Counted from the stretch's first letter, positions 1 to 5,077 are shown. The stretch is 5,256 nt of DNA from Bacillota bacterium (GCA_021205715.1 JAJPXA010000249.1:1-5256), one strand, 5' to 3'. The notes: generated from the sequence alone by a model not told the origin. Numbers and translations: made by a program.

Positions 1-21
1 ATGGCGAGGTTTTCTAAAAAA

Positions 22-34
22 ATGTGTAACACAT
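22..34. promoter_or_regulatory. Short palindrome upstream of the SLH-gene promoter (possible operator)
   Basis: ATGTGT and ACACAT form a perfect 6-bp inverted repeat around a single A. It lies about 46 bp upstream of the -35 box, where an activator or repressor could bind. It does not match the cre or Rex consensus as I know them, and a chance palindrome in AT-rich DNA is possible. Nothing else in the first 50 bases can be called. A 23-codon ATG frame at 1-72 has no visible ribosome binding site and is not annotated. Confidence 0.25.
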
Positions 35-49
35 CATTGACAAACCTAC

Positions 50-78
50 AAAAAAAATATTTGGGAATTTAAAAAAAA
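50..78 (+). promoter_or_regulatory. A-tract region upstream of promoter (UP-element-like)
   Basis: Two runs of eight A (50-57 and 71-78) have centres 21 bp apart, which is two helical turns, and the second ends just before the -35 box. A seven-A run at 16-22 lies further upstream. Phased A-tracts bend DNA, and AT-rich DNA next to -35 can contact the RNA polymerase alpha subunit. The effect on this promoter is inferred. Confidence 0.45.
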
Positions 79-80
79 TG

Positions 81-109
81 TTGACAACTTGTGTTTTGGG
101 TAGTACAAT
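81..109 (+). promoter_or_regulatory. Sigma-A promoter of the SLH-protein gene
   Basis: The -35 box TTGACA (81-86) is a perfect consensus. It is followed by a 17-bp spacer and the -10 box TACAAT (104-109), which has one mismatch. Transcription would start near 116, giving a leader of about 228 nt before the ATG at 344. The near-ideal boxes, ideal spacing and A-tracts upstream suggest a strong promoter, in keeping with an abundant surface protein. An upstream TTGACA at 37-42 has no -10 box at a usable distance. Confidence 0.85.
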
Positions 110-115
110 GTTTAA

Positions 116-343
116 TAGCAGTTTTCCGATGATAAAGTAGAAGCGTTATTCGTGAAAATTGTTATAAACACACTGCGGTATGTCCGATAAAGCAGGTTAT
201 CGCAGGACAGCCGCAAAGCGGGCGGTAATAAAAACCGCTTGTCCGATAATTCGGAGAATATGCATTCGCGAAAGAGGAGCGGCGGGTGCGTATAAAGTCG
301 GGACTCCTCACAAAAGCAGAAAAAATAAAGGGAGGATTTGAGA
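116..343 (+). promoter_or_regulatory. Long structured 5' leader of the SLH-protein mRNA
   Basis: About 228 nt separate the predicted start of transcription from the ATG. The leader contains several hairpins and competing pairings. TGTCCGATAA (181-190) pairs with TTATC (197-201) and GGACA (205-209), leaving a 3-nt bulge. GCGGT (222-226) pairs with ACCGC (234-238), or alternatively AAGCGG (216-221) pairs with CCGCTT (235-240). TCCGA (242-246) pairs with TCGGA (251-255). GAGGAG (274-279) pairs with CTCCTC (304-309). TCCGAT recurs at 125, 183 and 242. Long leaders are known to stabilise S-layer mRNAs, for example in Lactobacillus acidophilus slpA. I do not recognise a named riboswitch. The pairings were found by eye and not energy-scored. 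Confidence 0.6.
330..336 (+). promoter_or_regulatory. Ribosome binding site of the SLH-protein gene
   Basis: GGGAGGA lies 7 nt upstream of the ATG at 344 and is nearly ideal. It decides the start, because an in-frame TTG at 338 lies only 1 nt downstream of the site and is too close to be used. GAGGA (332-336) is also complementary to TCCTC (305-309) in the leader, so the site can be sequestered. Confidence 0.88.
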
Positions 344-3300
344 ATGAACAAAAATCTCAAAAAAGTAATTTCTACAATTGCTGCTCTTGCTATTTCTGCC
401 AGCTCATTTGTAGCATTCGCTACAGCTACATCATTCCCTGATGTAGAGGACACAGCAGCATATTCAACAGCTGTTAAAGAGCTTGTAGGATTGGGCATTG
501 TAAACGGCTATGAAGACGGAACATTCGGTCCGGATCAGCTTGTTACAAGAGCGGAAATCACAAAGATGATCGTTTTGGCTTTAGGCATGGGCAGTTCTGC
601 TGATGCGGCTTACGGTTCAGACACGCAGTTCAGCGACGTAACCGGCAGCCACTGGGCATCGGGTTACATAACTGTAGGTGTAAGCCAGGGCTTCATCAAC
701 GGTATGGGCGACGGAACATTCGATCCGGACGCTAACGTACAGTTCCTTCAGGCTGAGAAAATGCTTGTAGGCGCTTGCGGATATACAACATGGGCAGAGA
801 ACGCAGGCGGTTGGCCGTCAGGTTACAGCTCATATGCTAACACACTCGACCTTGCTGACAGCATTGAGGGTTCGCCTTCAAACACAACAGAGCTTAACAG
901 AGGTCAGGTTGCACAGTTAATCTCTAACGCACTTGACGCTCCGGCCTGCGTAGAGGACGGTTATGAGTACGATGCATGGGGCAACGCTTATCCGAAGCTT
1001 GTTCAGAAGAACGGCACAGGCAGCGAGTACCAGACATTGCTCACAAAGAAGCATGACGCGTATAAGGTATACGGCCGTGTAACAGCAAACAGCAAGTCAA
1101 CAGCGGGCGCTCTTGACAGCGACGAGGTTAATTTCAAGGTTGAAAAGGCTGACAACTTCAACGAACTTGAGTACAGCTCAAGCGCGAACGACCCCGAAAC
1201 AATCACCGCAAAGACAGGTGACTCGGGTGCTGAAGATTATCTCCTTGAGTATTCGGAAGCAATCATCCAGGATACCGATGATGATGATTGGGAAATCATT
1301 GTTATAACATCAACATCAAAGAACACAGTTGAAACTTATGACGCTGATATGTTCGACGATGAGAACAGCAGCTACGGCGACTACTTGGATGCAGATAGCC
1401 TTATGGGCTTCAACGGTATGTACTTCTACAACGACAGCAACAAGAAGAAGTCAACTCTTAAGAAGTTGAACGGTTATAACAACGGCGATCAGGACGATGT
1501 TATATACTATGTAAACGGCGTTGAGGAAGCTATCACAAGCGACGATGACTTCAACACATTCATCCGTGACAACGATAACGGTACAATCACTCTTATCGAT
1601 GCTCCCGACGAGGGCAAGACTTCAACAGACGGTTACTTTGACTATGTAATGGTAACATTCTATGCTGACGCTACGGTTGACAGCGTATCCACATCATCTA
1701 CACCGAAGATTTCCTTCGACGAGAAGGATGAGCTTCTCAGCTCTTCACTCACTGTAGATTATGACGACGATGTAACTTACTCATTCCAGTTAGGTTTGGA
1801 CGGCGAGGAAATCGACGTAACAGACATTGAAGAGGATGACGTTCTTTCAATCGCATTCGACGTAACGGTTGACTTCTCGGATTCATCATTCTATGATGTA
1901 TATGTATCAAGAGATGTTGTTTCCGGTAAGGTAACATCAATCGACAGCGAAGACGGTTATCAGATCAGCGGCACATACTATGAGCCGAACACAAGAGTTC
2001 TCAGCAGCCTTGTTGAAGACGGCGACTATGTAACAGACGCTGACATCACATCGGGTACAGAGTATACACTTTATCTCAACGTATTCGGCAGATTCGTAAG
2101 TCTTGAAGAGGGCGAAGGCTCGGTTAAGAACTACATGGTACTTGACAGCGTATATGTTCAGTACAACACAGACTACTATGTATCGGCTTATACACAGACC
2201 GGTTCAAAGACAAACTACAAGATCAGAACAAGCAACAACAACCTTTATAAGGTAGCGGCTACGGTTTATGATTATGACCTTAGCGAGTACGAGGTTGACG
2301 GTGAAATTGACTGGGATGCGGTTGCGGCTGCTGAAGATGTTGACGACATCATCGATGCTGACAGAAAGCACTACTCAGAGAGAGTTGCTGAAGTTTCGGT
2401 TAACTCGTCAAACGAGCTTACTTTGAAGGAAGTTGCATCTGAGAGAAGCGATTACACAGGCGAAGTTTCGGATGAGTATAAACTTAAGTCATACAAGATT
2501 GGCTCGGTTAAGCTCAGCGACAGCACAATAATACTTGACTTCACAGATTACTATGATAATAACGGCGATATAGACGGAACAGTAGGTACATTGTCATTGT
2601 CATCATTCGTTGATGAGAGCGACTACACAATCTACGGTTACAACAAGGCAAGCTCAGACAGCACTTACAGATTTGTACTTGTAGGCGAGGGCAACAGCGA
2701 CATTTCGGGCGCTTCCTCACTGGCTGTATTCTCATCATCGGGTACTACAACCAACTCGAATGATGATGATGCTATCCAGATTAAGGCATATGTAGACGGC
2801 GAGTTGGCATACCTTGTAGTTAGCACAGACCTTGTTGACCCGGTAGGCGACAATGACCTCTATCAGGGCACACCGTTCTTCTATACATTGGACAGCGACG
2901 GCTATGTTGACGAAATCCAGCCGGTATTCAACTCAGATGTAGCTTATAACCTTTCAGACGAAGCAGACTTCTTCGACACAGTATTCGGTTTGGCTGAAGA
3001 TGATGAGAACGGTTCGTTCGACAGCGTTTTAGACAGCTACTTCCTTGACGAGAACGGCGTATCAGATAACTTCGGTACATCATCAACTGAAGCGTATATG
3101 CACTTCGGTCCGGTTACCAAGAAGACATCAAACACTGTAGAGATTGGTTCTCTTATGTACAGCGATACGTATGGCGTTTATACAACAAACGTTGACAACA
3201 GCGAGGATTACTCGGTAGTTGACGGTGCAAACGTTTACGTATATGACTACGCAGGCAGATCCTCAAGCAAGGTTTCGGCTGAAACAAGAAGCTCGATCGT

Positions 3301-3478
3301 AAGCACATCGCTTAGCAAGTCGAACTACTTGGACGGCAGCGGAAAGACATATGTTGACTGGACGACTCTTGACCCGTCTTTGGTAGACTCTAAGGATGCG
3401 GCAGTATCGTATATCCTTGTTAAAGAGTATGACGACGATGTAACAGAAGCACTCGTTATCACAAACTCTGACAGATAA
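344..3478 (+). CDS. Secreted SLH-domain protein, probable S-layer or cell-surface protein
   Basis: A 1044-residue exported protein starting at ATG 344. Residues 1-26 form a signal peptide: basic start NKNLKK, hydrophobic core, and a likely cleavage after AFA (26) or ATA (28). Three SLH domains follow. SLH1 (about 30-81) has FPDV, NGYEDGTF and the intact motif VTRAE. SLH2 (about 96-146) has FSDV and NGMGDGTF, but LQAE replaces TRAE. SLH3 (about 155-200) is degenerate, with NRGQ in that position. SLH triplets bind pyruvylated secondary cell-wall polymers and hold proteins non-covalently on Gram-positive walls. The remaining 840 or so residues are rich in Asp, Ser, Thr and Tyr, with acidic clusters (312-315, 474-476, 807-809, 1030-1032), no enzyme motif I recognise and no LPXTG anchor. 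They resemble the beta-rich outer part of clostridial S-layer proteins. The strong promoter, long leader, own terminator and repetitive codon choice (ACA for Thr, AAC for Asn, GAC for Asp) suggest very high expression. The SLH call is firm; the role as main S-layer subunit is inferred. Confidence 0.93.
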   Translation: MNKNLKKVISTIAALAISASSFVAFATATSFPDVEDTAAYSTAVKELVGLGIVNGYEDGTFGPDQLVTRAEITKMIVLALGMGSSADAAYGSDTQFSDVTGSHWASGYITVGVSQGFINGMGDGTFDPDANVQFLQAEKMLVGACGYTTWAENAGGWPSGYSSYANTLDLADSIEGSPSNTTELNRGQVAQLISNALDAPACVEDGYEYDAWGNAYPKLVQKNGTGSEYQTLLTKKHDAYKVYGRVTANSKSTAGALDSDEVNFKVEKADNFNELEYSSSANDPETITAKTGDSGAEDYLLEYSEAIIQDTDDDDWEIIVITSTSKNTVETYDADMFDDENSSYGDYLDADSLMGFNGMYFYNDSNKKKSTLKKLNGYNNGDQDDVIYYVNGVEEAITSDDDFNTFIRDNDNGTITLIDAPDEGKTSTDGYFDYVMVTFYADATVDSVSTSSTPKISFDEKDELLSSSLTVDYDDDVTYSFQLGLDGEEIDVTDIEEDDVLSIAFDVTVDFSDSSFYDVYVSRDVVSGKVTSIDSEDGYQISGTYYEPNTRVLSSLVEDGDYVTDADITSGTEYTLYLNVFGRFVSLEEGEGSVKNYMVLDSVYVQYNTDYYVSAYTQTGSKTNYKIRTSNNNLYKVAATVYDYDLSEYEVDGEIDWDAVAAAEDVDDIIDADRKHYSERVAEVSVNSSNELTLKEVASERSDYTGEVSDEYKLKSYKIGSVKLSDSTIILDFTDYYDNNGDIDGTVGTLSLSSFVDESDYTIYGYNKASSDSTYRFVLVGEGNSDISGASSLAVFSSSGTTTNSNDDDAIQIKAYVDGELAYLVVSTDLVDPVGDNDLYQGTPFFYTLDSDGYVDEIQPVFNSDVAYNLSDEADFFDTVFGLAEDDENGSFDSVLDSYFLDENGVSDNFGTSSTEAYMHFGPVTKKTSNTVEIGSLMYSDTYGVYTTNVDNSEDYSVVDGANVYVYDYAGRSSSKVSAETRSSIVSTSLSKSNYLDGSGKTYVDWTTLDPSLVDSKDAAVSYILVKEYDDDVTEALVITNSDR

Positions 3479-3501
3479 TCACGGTATATAACTGAGATTT
3501 T

Positions 3502-3535
3502 AAAAAGGGCAATTCGAAATAATTGCTCTTTTTTT
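3502..3535. terminator. Intrinsic terminator of the SLH gene, probably bidirectional
   Basis: AAAAAGGGCAATT (3502-3514) pairs with AATTGCTCTTTTT (3521-3533) around a 6-nt loop, with one G-U pair, and runs into a seven-T tract (3529-3535). It begins 23 nt after the stop codon. The five A at its left become a U-tract on the other strand, so it could also stop leftward transcription. It separates the SLH gene from pgk. Confidence 0.9.
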
Positions 3536-3552
3536 ATATTTTACATCCCGCC

Positions 3553-3689
3553 GCCCAAGGCTTGTTTGGCTATTGCGCTTTTTGGCGAATATAATCTTGA
3601 CATACGTGACGGGTGTGGTATAATTAGAATATAAAAAGGCAGAACCTACAAACGGTTATTGCCCAAGACTTTGGTTATTGTGCTTTTTG
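3553..3689 (+). repeat. Divergent direct repeat, two copies about 108 bp apart
   Basis: Copy 1 (3553-3584) and copy 2 (3661-3689) share GCCCAAG, then TTGG (TTTGG in copy 1, TTTGG in copy 2), then TATTG, one variable base and GCTTTTTG. Within each, CCAA can pair with TTGG. The loop is 7 nt in copy 1 and 4 nt in copy 2, because copy 2 has lost about 3 bases. The 8-mer GGTTATTG also recurs within copy 2's surroundings (3654 and 3673). Origin and function are unknown, and no reading frame is supported here. Confidence 0.55.
3597..3624 (+). promoter_or_regulatory. Promoter P1 for pgk, consensus with extended -10
   Basis: TTGACA (3597-3602), a 16-bp spacer and TATAAT (3619-3624) are both perfect consensus boxes. 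TG at 3616-3617 sits one base before the -10 and makes it an extended -10. Transcription would start near 3631 and give pgk a leader of about 262 nt. The 16-bp spacer is one short of ideal. A weaker TATAAT at 3590-3595 has only a poor -35 (TTGGCT, 18-bp spacing). Confidence 0.8.
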
Positions 3690-3716
3690 TTCTACCATAC
3701 CCGCGAATTTTGTCAA
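3689..3716 (-). promoter_or_regulatory. Candidate leftward promoter facing P1
   Basis: On the minus strand, TTGACA (3716-3711) is followed by a 16-bp spacer and TAGAAC (3694-3689), with TG one base before the -10. The -35 is perfect and the -10 matches four of six positions. It is the inverted-repeat partner of P1. A transcript would start near 3682 and could end at the bidirectional terminator near 3502, giving an RNA of about 180 nt. No leftward gene is visible, so activity is uncertain. Confidence 0.35.
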
Positions 3717-3724
3717 ATTATGTG

Positions 3725-3753
3725 CCAACGGCTCCGCAGAGGCGGAGGATTGG
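3725..3753 (+). promoter_or_regulatory. Hairpin in the long pgk leader
   Basis: CTCCGC (3732-3737) and GCGGAG (3742-3747) form a perfect 6-bp stem with an AGAG loop. A second stem, CCAA (3725-3728) with TTGG (3750-3753), closes beyond a small internal loop. The sequence after it is A/T-mixed without a U-tract, so it is not a classic terminator. It would be present only in RNA from P1. Confidence 0.45.
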
Positions 3754-3754
3754 A

Positions 3755-3781
3755 AAATTTATTTAAAACTTTAATAAATTT
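3755..3781 (+). repeat. AT-rich inverted repeat between P1 and P2
   Basis: AAATTTATT (3755-3763) and AATAAATTT (3773-3781) form a perfect 9-bp inverted repeat around a 9-nt loop. Its last three bases are shared with the next palindrome (3779-3798), so full pairing of both is mutually exclusive. All pairs are A-T, so it would be weak as RNA. Confidence 0.45.
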
Positions 3782-3798
3782 CAAGATATTACTTGAAA
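3779..3798. promoter_or_regulatory. Palindrome covering the -35 box of P2 (candidate operator)
   Basis: TTTCAAG (3779-3785) and CTTGAAA (3792-3798) form a perfect 7-bp inverted repeat with a 6-bp spacer. The right half contains the TTGAAA -35 box of P2, so a bound dimeric regulator would block that promoter. I cannot assign it to a known regulator. In RNA from P1 the same bases could form a hairpin. Confidence 0.45.
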
Positions 3799-3821
3799 AA
3801 AGCGTCGGATTTATATATAAT
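3793..3821 (+). promoter_or_regulatory. Promoter P2, proximal promoter of pgk
   Basis: TTGAAA (3793-3798, one mismatch), a 17-bp spacer and TATAAT (3816-3821, perfect) make a good sigma-A promoter. Transcription would start near 3828, giving a leader of about 65 nt that keeps the GC-rich hairpin and the ribosome binding site. The -10 lies in a long AT run, so some of the match could be chance, but the spacing is ideal. Confidence 0.65.
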
Positions 3822-3841
3822 ATATTTAACGGCTTTATGCC

Positions 3842-3863
3842 CCGCGTGCCGAGCGGCGCGCGG
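3842..3863 (+). promoter_or_regulatory. Very stable GC-rich hairpin ahead of the pgk ribosome binding site
   Basis: CCGCGTGCC (3842-3850) pairs with GGCGCGCGG (3855-3863) over nine positions, including one G-U pair, around a GAGC tetraloop. It stands out sharply from the AT-rich bases on both sides and ends 17 nt before GGAG. Both P1 and P2 transcripts would carry it. It could protect the 5' end of the mRNA, act as a protein or RNase site, or be part of a dispersed repeat. No U-tract follows, so it is not a terminator. Confidence 0.6.
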
Positions 3864-3879
3864 AAAGAATATATATAAA

Positions 3880-3885
3880 AGGAGA
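3880..3885 (+). promoter_or_regulatory. Ribosome binding site of pgk
   Basis: AGGAGA, with core GGAG at 3881-3884, lies 8 nt before the ATG at 3893. An earlier ATG at 3886 is followed at once by TAA and sits too close to the site, so 3893 is the start. Confidence 0.88.
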
Positions 3886-3892
3886 ATGTAAA

Positions 3893-5077
3893 ATGTATAA
3901 TAAGGTAACAGTTGAAGACCTTGACGTAAAAGGCAAAAAGGTTCTTGTAAGATGCGATTTTAACGTTCCGCTCGATGAGAACGGCAATATTACCGACGAT
4001 ACGAGAATCGTGGGCGCTATGCCGACAATCGAGTACCTTGTAAAGAACGGCGCGAGGGTTATCCTTTGCTCGCATATGGGCAAACCCAAGGGCGAGCCGG
4101 TTCCGTCGCTCTCGCTTGCGCCGGTGGCGAAGGCATTGAGCGCGAAGCTCGGCAAGGACGTTGTGTTCGCGGCTGACGATAACGTTGTCGGCGATAACGC
4201 GAAGGCTGCCGTTGCCGCAATGAATGACGGCGATGTTGTTCTGCTTGAGAACACGAGATACAGAAAAGAGGAAACCAAAAATGAGGACGCGCTTTCAAAG
4301 GATTTGGCGTCGCTCGCGGATTTGTTCGTAAACGACGCGTTCGGCACCGCGCACAGAGCGCATTGCTCGAATGTCGGCGTAACGCAGTATTTGAAGCCTG
4401 CCGCGGCGGGATATTTGATTCAAAAGGAAATTGAGTTCCTCGGCAATGCCGTAAACTCTCCCGTTCGCCCGCTGGTCGCGATTTTGGGCGGCTCGAAGGT
4501 TTCGTCGAAGATTTCCGTTATCGAAAACCTCCTGAAAAAGGTGGACAAGCTCATAATCGGCGGCGGTATGGCGTATACGTTCTTCGCGGCGCAGGGCAAG
4601 ACCACCGGAACGTCGCTTCTTGAGGCTGACTATATCGATTACGCGAAGAAAATGCTCGATGAGGCGGGCGATAAAATTCTCCTGCCGGTTGACACGGTTG
4701 TCGCAAAGGAATTTAACAACGACGCCGAGTCGCAGGTTGTCGAGGGCGATATCCCCGACGGCTGGATGGGTCTTGATATAGGCCCCAAGACAATCGCGCT
4801 TTATAAGGACGCGTTAAAGGATGCTAAGACTGTCGTATGGAACGGCCCTATGGGCGTGTTCGAAATGCCGAATTTCGCAAAGGGTACAAACGAGGTTGCA
4901 AAGGCGCTTGCCGACCTTGACGCGACAACGATTATCGGCGGCGGCGACAGCGTAGCCGCTGTAAATCAGGCGGGTCTTGCGGATAAGATGAGCCATATCT
5001 CCACCGGCGGCGGCGCGAGTATGGAATTCCTCGAGGGCAAAGACCTCCCGGGCATAGTAGCATTGACGGATAAATAA
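3893..5077 (+). CDS. pgk: Phosphoglycerate kinase
   Basis: A complete 394-residue cytosolic glycolytic enzyme. It transfers the acyl phosphate of 1,3-bisphosphoglycerate to ADP, making ATP and 3-phosphoglycerate, and works in reverse in gluconeogenesis. Length is normal for bacterial monomeric PGK. The N-domain shows the family signature VLVRCDFNVP (17-26), with D22, N24 and R38 for substrate, SHMGKPKG (60-67, H61), R122 in ENTRYRKEE, and R155 in NDAFGTAHRAH. The C-domain shows GGSKVSSK (199-206) with the nucleotide-binding K202, GGGMAYTF (223-230), GLDIGPKT (293-300), WNGPMGVFE (316-324) with E324, GGGDS (349-353) and the phosphate loop TGGGAS (371-376). No key residue is missing. Gap or tpi genes, often next to pgk in Bacillota, are not in the window: upstream is the SLH gene, and downstream only repeats are seen. 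Codon use leans to GCG and ACG, unlike the SLH gene. Two promoters and a hairpin-containing leader precede it. Confidence 0.98.
   Translation: MYNKVTVEDLDVKGKKVLVRCDFNVPLDENGNITDDTRIVGAMPTIEYLVKNGARVILCSHMGKPKGEPVPSLSLAPVAKALSAKLGKDVVFAADDNVVGDNAKAAVAAMNDGDVVLLENTRYRKEETKNEDALSKDLASLADLFVNDAFGTAHRAHCSNVGVTQYLKPAAAGYLIQKEIEFLGNAVNSPVRPLVAILGGSKVSSKISVIENLLKKVDKLIIGGGMAYTFFAAQGKTTGTSLLEADYIDYAKKMLDEAGDKILLPVDTVVAKEFNNDAESQVVEGDIPDGWMGLDIGPKTIALYKDALKDAKTVVWNGPMGVFEMPNFAKGTNEVAKALADLDATTIIGGGDSVAAVNQAGLADKMSHISTGGGASMEFLEGKDLPGIVALTDK

Larger units (their letters stand above)
3582..3728. repeat. Imperfect inverted repeat with promoter-like arms
   Basis: The left arm (3582-3624), read forward, and the right arm (3689-3728), read on the opposite strand, both contain in order TTGGC, ATAAT, TTGACA, CGGGT, TGGTA and an AA-containing -10-like hexamer. 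The 28-bp core, 3597-3624 against 3689-3716, matches at 20 of 28 positions by hand count. The similarity weakens inward but includes AAAAAG near 3633 and CTTTTT near 3683. It may be a decayed MITE-like element, an inverted duplication of a promoter, or an RNA-forming region. No transposase is present. Confidence 0.5.

Noticed and set aside
37..42. Second TTGACA as an upstream promoter
   Set aside because: No -10-like hexamer lies 15-19 bp downstream.
1..72. 23-codon ATG frame at the left edge
   Set aside because: No visible ribosome binding site can be checked, it is very short, and it overlaps the AT-rich promoter approach; it could be chance or the tail of an upstream frame.
338..340. TTG as start codon of the SLH protein
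   Set aside because: It is only 1 nt after the ribosome binding site; ATG 344 has ideal 7-nt spacing and gives a normal signal peptide.
112..498. Minus-strand 128-codon frame over the leader and SLH start
   Set aside because: No ribosome binding site or recognisable product, and it lies opposite a promoter, structured leader and clear signal peptide.
1277..1288. (GAT)4 run in the SLH gene as a phase-variation tract
   Set aside because: A trinucleotide run encoding Asp would not shift the frame when it changes length, and four units is too short to be notable.
3582..3728. 6S RNA, because of a long imperfect hairpin with promoter-like sequence
   Set aside because: A perfect forward promoter lies inside the left arm, no upstream promoter or 3' terminator fits, and I see no conserved 6S features beyond hairpin shape.
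3678..3878. 66-codon frame between P1 and pgk starting with TTG
   Set aside because: No ribosome binding site before the TTG, its frame crosses several palindromes and promoter P2, and no family is recognisable.
3886..3891. ATG-TAA start-stop just after the pgk ribosome binding site
   Set aside because: Only 1 nt from GGAG, too close for initiation; most likely chance from the ATGTAAAATG sequence.
3835..4347. Minus-strand 170-codon frame opposite the start of pgk
   Set aside because: It is antisense to highly conserved PGK motifs, and its openness follows from the codon use of pgk.
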